A DNA stretch of 32,837 nt from Sedimentisphaerales bacterium (lineage in GTDB: Bacteria > Planctomycetota > Phycisphaerae > Sedimentisphaerales > Anaerohalosphaeraceae): NCBI GenBank assembly GCA_028282905.1, contig JANQGW010000120.1, positions 1-32,837 of the forward strand. Direction: 5' to 3'. Positions 9,488-17,546 of this stretch are shown one piece after another; position 1 is the stretch's first letter, and the number at the start of each line of letters is the position of its first letter. The notes beneath the pieces were generated by a model. That model was not told the DNA's origin and did not search any database. It saw only the letters and a program-made list of their open reading frames with translations. Both the position numbers and the translations under genes were made by a program.

Positions 9488-10528
9488 ATGAAGAAGAAAA
9501 CGACAATTAAAGATATCGCACGTGTTGTTGGAGTTTCTCATCCTGTTGTCAGCGCGGTTCTTAAGAATAAGAAATCTACTATTAAGTACAGTGAGGACAC
9601 CCGGCAGCGAATCCTTAAAGCGGCCAAGGAATTGGATTATAAGCCCAATATCCTTGCTCGCAGTTTTCAAAAGCAAAAATCGTTTTTGGTTGGAATCCTG
9701 TTTTCTGGTGTGAACCAAGCGATTGCATCTGATTTTCTGCACGGTCTCCAGAAGACTTTATCGAATAATAGCTATTCCCCTGTTACATTTATACACAATA
9801 ATTGTGAAGAAGAGTTGGAGTATCTCGAACGCTGCATGGAGAGAGAAGTTGAGGGCTTGATCGTCAATGCAGCCATCGATGATGAAGGCAGGAGTAACGG
9901 TGAGGAATTGTCTCGCCTCTCAGAGCGAATTCCGATGATCGAAGTATTTGGGGACGAGATATCGAAGGTTCCTTCTCTGAGACTGGATTTTTATTCCGCC
10001 GCACGCGAAGCGACGCAACACCTGATTTCAGAGGGACATGAGACAATTGCGCTTTATCTTCATGATCGATATGTGATGCATGAAAAGTATCCGGGGCTTT
10101 ACTTCTTGGCCTGGCAGTATAAACAGGGCTATCAACATGCAATTCGAGAAGCGGGGTTGAAAGAAGTTGTTGTAGATCATCCGATAACCGAAGAACTTCA
10201 AGTTCCAGGTTCTATTTTTTCGGGTGCATACCAACATGCATTAAAGGTTTTGGACCACCCGGCCAAACCCACCGCCGTCTTGTGCCATAATCATGAAGAA
10301 GTTGACGCGATTGTAATGGCGATGGTTGCAAGTGGCCGCTCATTTCCCAAAGATTTCCATCTCATCAGTCCCGGCCATGCCAGCTACACAAAGACTGGCC
10401 AATGCCGGATGACGATGCTTGTGCCCCCGATACGAGGGATCGGAGAAAGGGCTGCGACGTCCTTATTTGATCTAATTGATGGTAGGCAGACTGAGGCCAT
10501 GGATTTTTCTCTGAAATTAGAAAATTGA
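9488..10528 (+). CDS. LacI-family transcriptional regulator (copy 1)
   Basis: This is a DNA-binding repressor or activator of 346 residues, within the usual LacI-family range. ATG 9488 is preferred over the in-frame TTG at 9482; neither has a strong Shine-Dalgarno. The N-terminal helix-turn-helix is TIKDIARVVGVSHPVVSAVL, followed by the hinge region (YKPNILARSFQKQKS, about residues 55-70). A periplasmic-binding-protein-like effector domain fills the rest. The recognition helix reads SHPVVSA where LacI has SYQTVSR, so the operator should differ from lac. The downstream gene is a close paralog with the same SHPVVS core. The C-terminus is shorter than that of the paralog. The likely inducer is a sugar or oligosaccharide from the enzymes encoded around it, but this is inference from context. 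Confidence 0.92.
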   Translation: MKKKTTIKDIARVVGVSHPVVSAVLKNKKSTIKYSEDTRQRILKAAKELDYKPNILARSFQKQKSFLVGILFSGVNQAIASDFLHGLQKTLSNNSYSPVTFIHNNCEEELEYLERCMEREVEGLIVNAAIDDEGRSNGEELSRLSERIPMIEVFGDEISKVPSLRLDFYSAAREATQHLISEGHETIALYLHDRYVMHEKYPGLYFLAWQYKQGYQHAIREAGLKEVVVDHPITEELQVPGSIFSGAYQHALKVLDHPAKPTAVLCHNHEEVDAIVMAMVASGRSFPKDFHLISPGHASYTKTGQCRMTMLVPPIRGIGERAATSLFDLIDGRQTEAMDFSLKLEN

Positions 10529-10540
10529 TACCAAATTTTT

Positions 10541-10588
10541 GCGAATAAAAAGAAAAAATTGGAAGGTCTCTTTCTTTTTTTTATTCGC
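10541..10588 (+). terminator. A/T-rich hairpin after LacI copy 1
   Basis: GCGAATAAAAAGAAA (10541-10555) pairs with TTTC-T8-ATTCGC (10571-10588), leaving about three unpaired T and a 15-base loop. It starts 13 bases after the stop codon of the first regulator. The long T-run lies inside the 3' arm rather than after it, so it may act as a weak terminator or as a 3'-end protecting hairpin. Confidence 0.5.
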
Positions 10589-10617
10589 TAACTCATTTCT
10601 TAAAAACCTCTTAAAAA

Positions 10618-10658
10618 TTTCGGATAGTGAATTTTCCCTAAATCCGGAGTTTTTTTTT
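10618..10658 (+). terminator. Intrinsic terminator (or leader attenuator) upstream of LacI copy 2
   Basis: TTTCGGAT (10618-10625) pairs over 8 bp, with three G-T wobbles, with ATCCGGAG (10642-10649), followed by nine T (10650-10658). The run of A just upstream (10613-10617) can extend the stem into the T-tract. This is the layout of a factor-independent terminator. It lies immediately before the second regulator's promoter, so it probably insulates that promoter from read-through. Confidence 0.6.
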
Positions 10659-10685
10659 GACCCGATAGATATCACGTGTTATTAT
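10657..10685 (+). promoter_or_regulatory. Sigma70-type promoter for LacI copy 2
   Basis: TTGACC (10657-10662, five of six) and TATTAT (10680-10685, five of six) are separated by exactly 17 bases. The predicted start is near 10692, leaving about 70 bases before the TTG start codon at 10763. The -10 box lies inside the operator-like dyad described separately, so binding there would block RNA polymerase. Confidence 0.65.
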
Positions 10686-10710
10686 TAAAGATAATATGTG
10701 TTATCTGTCG
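10663..10710 (+). promoter_or_regulatory. Large dyad: two operator-like sites over the LacI copy 2 promoter
   Basis: Arms 10663-10682 and 10691-10710 pair over 19 of 20 positions (three G-T wobbles) around the 8-base loop TATTAAAG. The arms also contain a direct repeat: ATATCACGTGTTAT (10669-10682) and ATAATATGTGTTAT (10691-10704) agree at 11 of 14 positions, and their starts are 22 bp apart, about two helical turns. The first copy is itself a near-perfect palindrome centred on CG, the symmetry usual for LacI-family operators. Autoregulation or cross-regulation by the two adjacent LacI paralogs is inferred. Confidence 0.6.
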
Positions 10711-10762
10711 AATTAATAAGAGCTGTTAATGTTACAAATTTCGTCCAGATAAGGTGCTGATT

Positions 10763-11836
10763 TTGGCAAAGCGGGCAACAATTAAAGATGTCGCAGAAAA
10801 GGCTGGGGTTTCACATCCGGTTGTGAGCACAGTTTTAAGGGGCAAAAAAAGCTCTGTAAAGTGTAGTATTGAAACACGCCGCCGGATATTATCCATTGCG
10901 AAAAAACTGAATTACACGCCCAATATTCTTGCCCGCAGTTTTCAAAAACAAAAATCGTATTTGATTGGCGTTCTATTCTCGGGCGTAAACTATGGAATTT
11001 TGGCTGAATTTATCCACGGCTTCCAGAAGACGCTGTCAAGTCGAGGCTATTCTCCGATCATATTTATCCACAATAAGCCAGGAGAAGAACGAGAATATCT
11101 TGAACGCTGTATCGAACGGGAGGTCGATGGTTTGGTTTTGAATTCTTCGATTGCGACTGGAGGAATGTCTAATCGGGAGGAATTCTCCAGACTTTCCGAA
11201 ACCATTCCACTTGTTGAGATTTTTGGACGTGAAGTGGATGATGTTCCTTCTCTGATGTTGGATTTTTACTCAGGCGCCTTAAAAGCAACCCGCTACTTGA
11301 TCAGAGAGGGGCATTCGAAGATTGCCTTATATCTTCATGACCGATGTCATATGCATCAAGAAGTTCCCGGACTCTATCTGAATGCCTGGCAGTACATGCA
11401 GGGATATCGGCAAGCAGTTAGCGAGGCGGGACTAACGGAGCTAATTTTTACACATTCCCTTTCAGAAGATCTTTCGATGGAAGGTTCCAGCTTTGATGGT
11501 GCCTTCCAGTCGGCCGAAAAAGTTCTTGACCATCCGGAAAAACCAACGGCGATTCTATGTCTGGATCATGAAGAGGTCGATTCCATTATGCTGCATCTGG
11601 TGGCACGCGATGGGCATCTGGATAAACAACTACATCTTGTCAGTCCGGGCAATTCCATGTATTCACGGGCCGGGAAATGCAAAATCACGACGCTTGTTCC
11701 GCCTATCTGGTCTATTGGCCAGAAGGCGGCGACAGCTATATTTGACACGATGAACGGTGATTTGTGTGAAGATTGCTCCTATGGTTTTCAATTAATTCCC
11801 CAGGAAAACAGCATTTTCAATTTAGCAACTGACTGA
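10763..11836 (+). CDS. LacI-family transcriptional regulator (copy 2)
   Basis: This regulator has 357 residues. The TTG at 10763 is chosen as start because AAGG (10751-10754) lies 8 bases upstream and the product then begins MAKRATIKDVAEKAGVS, the normal LacI-family N-terminus. A GTG at 10754 would overlap the ribosome-binding site. The helix-turn-helix (SHPVVSTVL) matches copy 1 except Thr for Ala at the position equivalent to LacI Arg22. The effector domain shares long stretches with copy 1 (LARSFQKQKS, GYSP-FIHN, LDFYS, IALYLHDR, VLDHP-KPTA); by eye more than half the residues are identical, indicating tandem duplication. The C-terminus extends about 12 residues further. Effector is unknown, probably a sugar. 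Confidence 0.92.
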   Translation: MAKRATIKDVAEKAGVSHPVVSTVLRGKKSSVKCSIETRRRILSIAKKLNYTPNILARSFQKQKSYLIGVLFSGVNYGILAEFIHGFQKTLSSRGYSPIIFIHNKPGEEREYLERCIEREVDGLVLNSSIATGGMSNREEFSRLSETIPLVEIFGREVDDVPSLMLDFYSGALKATRYLIREGHSKIALYLHDRCHMHQEVPGLYLNAWQYMQGYRQAVSEAGLTELIFTHSLSEDLSMEGSSFDGAFQSAEKVLDHPEKPTAILCLDHEEVDSIMLHLVARDGHLDKQLHLVSPGNSMYSRAGKCKITTLVPPIWSIGQKAATAIFDTMNGDLCEDCSYGFQLIPQENSIFNLATD

Positions 11837-12270
11837 TCGTACCAGTTGCTCTTTTAAAAATAAAGAAGCTTTAAGTAATACTATGATTACGGTCCTGTCA
11901 TCTGGATTTTAAGCATGAGATGATTGGATTGATCGCCTGTTAAATTTTACATTTTTCAGGAAAATGCAAGTACTTTAATACACCGATTGTTTAAAACATT
12001 GCATTTCTTTTACAGGGTATCGGCCTGTGAATAACAAACATCATTGTAATTATGATCTTATAGAATTCAAGGAAGAGTCGATGTGGCGTGATGGAAAAGA
12101 TAATAAGTTTTAATGATGGGAGGTTTTTTGCAAACAAGTCAAATCAATAATTTTAATCGTTGTATGTGTCATTGTAAGTGTTACTGAATGGATAAGGGTG
12201 TCCAGTGTACTCCTAAACGGGCAACCCTGCAAAGAGAATTTTATTTAATAACTTTTTAGGAGGTTATGTT
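11837..12270 (+). other. Intergenic region with competing hairpins and a broken hydrophobic reading frame
   Basis: No complete gene was seen. CATTTT (11950-11955) can pair with AAAATG (11961-11966). The overlapping AAATGCAA (11962-11969) can instead pair perfectly with TTGCATTT (11999-12006), so the two hairpins exclude each other. A 10-codon frame (MWRDGKDNKF, 12081-12113) follows GGAAG. At about 12129-12240 one frame encodes KQVKSIILIVVCVIVSV, which resembles a signal peptide but has no start codon in frame. The strong site AGGAGGT at the 3' end belongs to the next gene. Confidence 0.35.
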
Positions 12271-14271
12271 ATGAGAGTAGGAATAACTAAGTTAATGCTC
12301 GTATTGATGCTCGCAGTGCTTGTGGGCACGGCCTCAGCGGCTGTGACGGATGTTGCCCTATATCGATTGGGCGAAGACGATCCCGGTTTTATTTCCAATG
12401 GATACGGTCCGGCTGATGCCAACACGGTGGAAAGCCTTGGCGGTACAGATTTGCTATTAATCGCGGCGGGTGATCCCAACTTTGCCAGCGAAGTGCCGGG
12501 TGTGGGTTTGAGTGCTGTTCCAGCTACTGCGTCCACTGTTTCGCTGGATTTTCTGACGGATGTGGTTTATACCGCGGGTGAAGGTGTTATCCCTGCTGCG
12601 CTTGCCGGCCGGCAAGCCAACTGGGGGATTGAAGGCTGGTTTAAGCCAGAGGACAATACTTCAAACGGTGCTGGTGATGCGGGCGGCGTTTATTTTGCCT
12701 GTGGTCACGGTGGAAACGCCGGCTTTGGCATTTTTGGCCATGGCGGGTTTTGGAAAGCCAACATCGGCGGTTTGTCCCTGTTAGGTTCGTCTGCGCCTTT
12801 GGTTATCGGTGAATGGGTTCATGTTGCGATTGTCGCTTTAGACGCCGAGACACGCCTCTATGTGAATGGTGTACATGTATCTACTTATGGAGGTCTCCCT
12901 AATGCTCCTGACAACAATGCGACATCAACAGTGATGATCGGCGGTCAGCCGGATGTAACATGGGCAACTGCTGGCAATTATGACCACTGTCGTATCTTTA
13001 CTTTTGATTCAGGCGCTTTTGTTGCTGCTGATCTTAATGTAGCAAGCCTGAAGGCGTCGGTTCCGGATCCTTCTGATGGAGATGCGAGCGTGGCCGTTGA
13101 CACCACGCTGAGCTGGACTTCCGGTTCAGAGGATTTGGAAGCAATCAGCCAGGAACTGGTCAGTGTCTGGGAAAAAGGCAGCGGAACGCCTGTTGTGACG
13201 AATGCTGTTGCGACTTCACCTTACACCTTGCCGGGTGTTCTGGATGAGGCAGTTACTTATGAATGGCGAGTTGACACGGTCTATCCCACCTATGGTACGG
13301 TGACCGGTGATGTCTGGGAGTTTGCAACTTCTTTGCCGATTACTGAGCCGATTCAAGAGGGCTTGCAGCTTCATCTGGATGCTTCGGATGCTGCAACACT
13401 GACCCTTGACGGCAGTCAGAATATACTGGCCTGGACGGACAAGGCAAATGCCGCGGTTTACGTTCCAGGTACATATAATGGCAGCGATCCAAACAACCTT
13501 TATGATCCGAATGCCCTGGATATGACACGTGCTCCCAAATATGATCCGATTGGATGTCATCAGGCAAATCCTGCGGTTAAGTTTGACGGTGACAATGACT
13601 GGCTGTTTGATATTTTTGTTAACCAGAGTCAACCTTTGGGGATCCAAAGCGATCTGACACTCTTTATCGTGGCTTCCTTTGACCGCCCCTATACGGAAAA
13701 CGGTCACCTTTACACGTTGGCCAATGGTCTTGTTTCCTACGGCGGCGCGGGCTATTACAAATATCTTGTCAAAGCCAGTGGTGATTGGGCAACGGATTAC
13801 GTTCAAATGGCCGGCGCTTATGGGAATCCGGCAAATCCGGATATTCCTGGCGATGCGTTTGTTGCAACCAACTGGCGCAGCGGTTCTGATATGCTGGCTC
13901 GCTTGACGAAGACCCGGAATACCGTCCTCGCAACGGATGTCGGCAGTGCGGGGCCGATTGAGTGGAAATGGATCAACAGCAAGGTGATCAGCATGCTTGG
14001 AACTCAGTACCTCAATGATGCTCCGGCTGCGGCCAATAATTGCTCGATCTCCGAGGTTCTGATTTATAACCGTGCTCTCACTTCAGCCGAAGTGGCGGCA
14101 ATGGAAAACTTACTCAAAAACAAGTGGATCGTGCCGTATTGCGGCGAACCCGGTCAGGTGTACGGCGAAGCGGATATTAACAAAGACTGTATCGTGGATA
14201 TGGGCGATCTTGCGCTTCTGTCGGAAGCATGGCTGACCTGTGGTCTTATCCCGGTTACTGAATGTCCGTAA
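12271..14271 (+). CDS. Secreted LamG-domain protein with dockerin-like tail
   Basis: The protein has 666 residues. ATG 12271 follows TAGGAGGT at ideal spacing. A signal peptide (MRVGITKLMLVLMLAVLVG, cleavage near ASA/AV) directs export. Residues about 97-254 form a LamG/concanavalin-like beta-sandwich (WGIEGWFKPED, GEWVHVAIV, TRLYVNGVHV). Residues about 264-354 are a shortened FN3-like module (VDTTLSW to YEWRVDTVYP) that recurs in the next protein. Residues about 364-617 are a second lectin-like sandwich (LQLHLDASDAATL to VLIYNRALTSAEVAAMENLL). The C-terminus carries one dockerin-like repeat (DINKDCIVDMGDLALLSEAW). No catalytic motif was seen, so glycan binding or surface scaffolding is the likely role. 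The gene begins a probable transcription unit with 14331, 59 bases downstream. The substrate is unknown. Confidence 0.88.
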   Translation: MRVGITKLMLVLMLAVLVGTASAAVTDVALYRLGEDDPGFISNGYGPADANTVESLGGTDLLLIAAGDPNFASEVPGVGLSAVPATASTVSLDFLTDVVYTAGEGVIPAALAGRQANWGIEGWFKPEDNTSNGAGDAGGVYFACGHGGNAGFGIFGHGGFWKANIGGLSLLGSSAPLVIGEWVHVAIVALDAETRLYVNGVHVSTYGGLPNAPDNNATSTVMIGGQPDVTWATAGNYDHCRIFTFDSGAFVAADLNVASLKASVPDPSDGDASVAVDTTLSWTSGSEDLEAISQELVSVWEKGSGTPVVTNAVATSPYTLPGVLDEAVTYEWRVDTVYPTYGTVTGDVWEFATSLPITEPIQEGLQLHLDASDAATLTLDGSQNILAWTDKANAAVYVPGTYNGSDPNNLYDPNALDMTRAPKYDPIGCHQANPAVKFDGDNDWLFDIFVNQSQPLGIQSDLTLFIVASFDRPYTENGHLYTLANGLVSYGGAGYYKYLVKASGDWATDYVQMAGAYGNPANPDIPGDAFVATNWRSGSDMLARLTKTRNTVLATDVGSAGPIEWKWINSKVISMLGTQYLNDAPAAANNCSISEVLIYNRALTSAEVAAMENLLKNKWIVPYCGEPGQVYGEADINKDCIVDMGDLALLSEAWLTCGLIPVTECP

Positions 14272-14330
14272 TGGCGTGTGAATCCATTTGTTGATCGATA
14301 AAATGATTTTTCCATTAAGGAGATATAACA

Positions 14331-16352
14331 ATGTTAAATAAATTGAAAATTATACTTGTCCTGGCCGCCATTATGGGAGTGACAACAATCGCCTCGGCGA
14401 CCTCGACAGTAGTAACGCATTACAGTATGGGTGATCTGGAAGTCGCCGGCGGTGATTCGGTCGGCAGTACAGCCGCGACGCTGATTGACAGTGTTTCGAC
14501 CAATGATGCTTCGGTCACAGGTACCCCGATAATCGTGGCGGATGCCGCGCCAGGCGGTGGAAACTACTCCATCCAGTTTGACGGCGTCACGGATCATTAT
14601 GACCGAACACCCAGTATTCTCCCGACCCCGGTTGCCGACCACACTGGCGGGACCTGGATGCTCGAATGCTGGGCCAAGCCGACGGCCAATCCCAGTGGAT
14701 TGGATATGGTCATGAGCAGCGGTCATGGTGGTGTGGGGTATTGCATTACGGCTGAGATGATCGGCGGCGAACCGCTTTGGGGTATCTTCGAAGGCGGTTA
14801 TGGCGGCCATTATGATGTCGGCGGTAATTTTACCGTGGGCGAATGGCACCACCTGGCTTTGGTCAGTAATGGTGACGGTACCGAGACACTTTATGTTAAT
14901 GGTGAAGTCACGGTTACCAGTCCGGTTTGGAATCACTGGTTGGCTCTTGCTAACGGCTGCGGTATCGGCAGTCAGTACACTGGCGGAGGAAACCACGGCT
15001 TTACCGGTCTGATCGACGAGGTATATTATTGCACGATTGAAAATTTTGATCCGGCGACGGATTTTAATCGGGCGTATCCGCAGGCGAGTGGACCCAATCC
15101 GTCCGATGGTGCTGATCCGGTGGCGATTGACACTGACTTGAGCTGGACGCCGGGTGAATATAACGGCTTGGTTGAAGAGACAGTGACTGTATGGGTCCAG
15201 GGCGATCCGAACAGTCCGATTGTAGATGGTGTTGTCGCAACGCCTCCGTATGATATCCCCTCTGATCTGGCCAATGATACGGTTTACGAGTGGCGTGTTG
15301 ACAGTCAGTACGATCCGAATCTTGTTATTGGAGATGTTTGGTCGTTTACGACGGCTCCGCTGGCTCCGTCATTTAGCGGTCAGCCCGTCAGTGTTGTTGT
15401 CGCCGCGGGTGGTTCAGCACAGTTCAGTGTGACCGCATTGAATGCTGCCAGCTATGCGTGGTATCACGATGGAAACCCCTTGAGCAACGGCGGCGATATC
15501 AGCGGTGCTGACACCGATACCCTGACGATCGCCAATATTGAGGCGGCGGATGAAGGTGACTATCACTGTGTTGCTACCGGTGCAGGTTCAACCCCATCTG
15601 ATCCAGCTCAGTTGGTTCTCGAAAAACTGGTTGGTCACTGGCCGTTCGAGAACAGCCTGGTTGACGTAGTCGGCGGCAATGACGGTACGGCAACCGACCC
15701 GAATTATACCACCGGTGTTGACGGCAACGTGGCTTTGGATGTCGTTGATGCAACGGATGTCGTCAGCATGTCTTCAGCGGCACTGGATCTCAATAACGGC
15801 TGGACGCTGGCGTGGTGGTGTAATGACCGTGCTGATTCAGTTAATGCCGGCTACATGGTTGCCTCCGGTGATCCTTCCGGCTATGAGAATTTCTTCTGCC
15901 GCAGAACGGGTGACGGTTCGCAGTACGGCTGCTATGTTGCTTTAGGCTATGGCGGCGGTGGCCTCAATGTCGGCTCCTATGATCGCGGCGTATGGATTCA
16001 TCATGCTGTGACATTTGATCCGGATACCGGTGAAGTTGTCTGGTACATTAATGGTGAGGCGCTGGATGTTGCCGATTGGATCGTTCCCGATGCTGGTTTT
16101 GACACCTTGCTTTATGTGGGTGACAGAAAAGCCGGTGAGCGTCTTTATGATGGCGCGATTGATGAACTGCGGGCTTACAATTATCCAATGGGTGCTGAGG
16201 AAGTTGCCAGCCTTAAGTTTGCCGGCGATGGCATAGCTCCGTGTGTCCATAAACCTGATGTTGATCTGGATGACGATTGTGATGTGGATCTTGGGGACTT
16301 CGCTTTGCTGGCTTCGGAATGGTTGAATGACACCACAGATATCGTTCAGTAA
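14331..16352 (+). CDS. Secreted LamG-Ig-LamG protein with dockerin-like tail
   Basis: The protein has 673 residues. ATG 14331 follows AAGGAGATATAACA. A signal peptide (MLNKLKIILVLAAIMG, cleavage near ASA/TS) is present. The order of modules is LamG (about 80-240; GTWMLECWAKP, GEWHHLALV, ETLYVNGEV), shortened FN3-like (about 254-342; IDTDLSW to YEWRVDSQYD), an Ig-like domain (about 344-430; PVSVVVAAGGSAQFSV, then the DEGDYHCVATG motif), and a second LamG (about 432-634; LVGHWPFENSLVDVVGG to YDGAIDELRAYNYP). It ends with a single dockerin-like repeat (DLDDDCDVDLGDFALLASEW). The FN3-like module is clearly related to that of the preceding protein, so the two are probably distant paralogs. No enzyme motif was seen; a carbohydrate-binding or adhesive extracellular role is inferred. 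Confidence 0.88.
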   Translation: MLNKLKIILVLAAIMGVTTIASATSTVVTHYSMGDLEVAGGDSVGSTAATLIDSVSTNDASVTGTPIIVADAAPGGGNYSIQFDGVTDHYDRTPSILPTPVADHTGGTWMLECWAKPTANPSGLDMVMSSGHGGVGYCITAEMIGGEPLWGIFEGGYGGHYDVGGNFTVGEWHHLALVSNGDGTETLYVNGEVTVTSPVWNHWLALANGCGIGSQYTGGGNHGFTGLIDEVYYCTIENFDPATDFNRAYPQASGPNPSDGADPVAIDTDLSWTPGEYNGLVEETVTVWVQGDPNSPIVDGVVATPPYDIPSDLANDTVYEWRVDSQYDPNLVIGDVWSFTTAPLAPSFSGQPVSVVVAAGGSAQFSVTALNAASYAWYHDGNPLSNGGDISGADTDTLTIANIEAADEGDYHCVATGAGSTPSDPAQLVLEKLVGHWPFENSLVDVVGGNDGTATDPNYTTGVDGNVALDVVDATDVVSMSSAALDLNNGWTLAWWCNDRADSVNAGYMVASGDPSGYENFFCRRTGDGSQYGCYVALGYGGGGLNVGSYDRGVWIHHAVTFDPDTGEVVWYINGEALDVADWIVPDAGFDTLLYVGDRKAGERLYDGAIDELRAYNYPMGAEEVASLKFAGDGIAPCVHKPDVDLDDDCDVDLGDFALLASEWLNDTTDIVQ

Positions 16353-16402
16353 ACAGGATATATTACAGTTGTTAAGTCATACTCGGCTTTTATAGCAAAT
16401 CG

Positions 16403-16442
16403 GTGAGGGTGGCCGCCTGATAACAGGGCGGTCACCCATCAC
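16403..16442 (+). terminator. GC-rich hairpin after the LamG pair
   Basis: GTGAGGGTG-GCCGCC (16403-16417) pairs with GGCGGT-CACCCATCAC (16427-16442), about 15 bp with one bulged A and one G-T pair around a 9-base loop. It lies 50 bases after the stop of the preceding gene. No T-tract follows (TAAAAAGAAC), so it may terminate inefficiently or only stabilise the mRNA 3' end. Confidence 0.55.
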
Positions 16443-16464
16443 TAAAAAGAACAGACAGCTTTAA

Positions 16465-16494
16465 TTGAGATGTAGGAATATCGTAAGATATGAT
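16465..16494 (+). promoter_or_regulatory. Sigma70-type promoter for the pseudopilin-like gene
   Basis: TTGAGA (16465-16470, five of six) and TATGAT (16489-16494, five of six) are separated by 18 bases. The predicted start is near 16501, giving a leader of about 25 bases that contains the ribosome-binding site. It follows the hairpin at 16403, so this gene probably has its own transcript. The in-frame ATG at 16490 lies inside the -10 box, which supports the later start codon. Confidence 0.55.
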
Positions 16495-16525
16495 GTTAGG
16501 GATAAGATTTTTTAGAGGTGCAAAA

Positions 16526-17347
16526 ATGAGAACGAGAAAAGGGTTTACGCTTATCGAATTACTGGTCGTGATTGCCATTATCGCATTGCTGATGGCGATT
16601 GTAATGCCGGCGTTGAAAAGGGTTAAGGAACAGGCTCGTATCGTGCTGTGCAGAGCGAATCTTCATCAGTGGGGGCTTGCCTGGCAAAGTTATGCGACTG
16701 AAAATGATGAGGTGTTAGCGGCTACAGCAGGTTCTGCGGGCGGCAGATATCCAGCGAATGTATGGCTTTACAATGACCCAAGCATGGGAAACGAAGGTCA
16801 GTTTTCGGCTGAAATGCTGAATTCTTATATGCCGGGCGCCACAATGGACCGTAATGATCTGGGGCCTAATGGGAATCCGGAAATTGATGATGTCTGGTCG
16901 TGTCCCAGCAATAGAAACCGGGATGGCTTCATTGGCTATGTCAGAGACAATTTTCAACGCAGATTGCCGTACTTCATCGGGATGTATGCTTTTTACGGCA
17001 GAGTTGACCAGTGGGAATCGAGTGCTTCTCGTCCGAGCGATCTGACAGCAAAAAATCTGTCAACGCAACGACTGCTGATGTCAGATACGATGTATAACTG
17101 GGTCACTACGAGTGCCGGGGTCAATTATTGGTCGTATAACCATGGGGAAGATGGCGGCCGGATTCATGATCCCAAGTGGGGCAAGCAAACCACCGAAGCG
17201 CCATTGATCACGGGAATGAACCAAATGCGCGGGGACCTCAGTGCTGACTGGAAAAAGGCCGATGAGTTTGATGTTCCGTCAATGCACGCCGGCGACAGGA
17301 GTTTGCCTTGTGTCATCGGTGCTGGTCAAGATGTATCGTATTATTAA
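16526..17347 (+). CDS. Pseudopilin-like protein with prepilin N-terminal cleavage/methylation motif
   Basis: The protein has 273 residues. ATG 16526 follows AGAGGTG at good spacing; an in-frame ATG at 16490 overlaps the promoter. The N-terminus MRTRKGFTLIELLVVIAI is a textbook type IV prepilin/pseudopilin signal: prepilin peptidase would cut after Gly and methylate Phe, with Glu at +5 of the mature chain. The hydrophobic helix ends near residue 33. The rest is a soluble domain with CPSNRNRDGFIGY and a C-terminal DVPSMHAGD segment, similar in layout to the large planctomycete family of H-x9-DG-type pseudopilins. No secretion ATPase, platform protein or other pilus gene is nearby. Its place among secreted glycan-binding genes suggests a surface role, which is not proven. 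Confidence 0.85.
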   Translation: MRTRKGFTLIELLVVIAIIALLMAIVMPALKRVKEQARIVLCRANLHQWGLAWQSYATENDEVLAATAGSAGGRYPANVWLYNDPSMGNEGQFSAEMLNSYMPGATMDRNDLGPNGNPEIDDVWSCPSNRNRDGFIGYVRDNFQRRLPYFIGMYAFYGRVDQWESSASRPSDLTAKNLSTQRLLMSDTMYNWVTTSAGVNYWSYNHGEDGGRIHDPKWGKQTTEAPLITGMNQMRGDLSADWKKADEFDVPSMHAGDRSLPCVIGAGQDVSYY

Positions 17348-17546
17348 TAAAGCTATTTCAGCCAGATTAGAAGTGGGCTGTTCATAAGTGGCATCTTATA
17401 ATTTCCGGCCTCTCAAAGAGAGTGGACAGGTACGGTATGCCTTAGACGCAGGCTCACTGTTCATGGAAACAATGAGATTGTCTACAGTCAGTCGAATTAG
17501 ATTGAAAAAAATTAAGAATATCTAATGCTAACGTTAGGGGGGCCAT
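17348..17546 (+). other. Upstream region of the protease gene, with perfect palindrome CTAACGTTAG
   Basis: The 10-bp perfect palindrome CTAACGTTAG (17528-17537) overlaps the start of the G-rich ribosome-binding site AGGGGGG before ATG 17547. Its AACGTT centre is common in LacI/PurR-type operators, so it may be a repressor site. CTCTC-AAA-GAGAG (17410-17422) is a small hairpin. I could not place a convincing promoter. Confidence 0.35.

Noticed and set aside
13216..13806. Minus-strand open frame of 196 codons
   Set aside because: It lies wholly inside the LamG protein gene at 12271, has no ribosome-binding site or recognisable domain, and its composition follows from the opposite-strand codons.
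14334..14996. Minus-strand open frame of 220 codons
   Set aside because: It is opposite the signal peptide and first LamG domain of the 14331 gene, which are clearly real; the translated product resembles no known protein.
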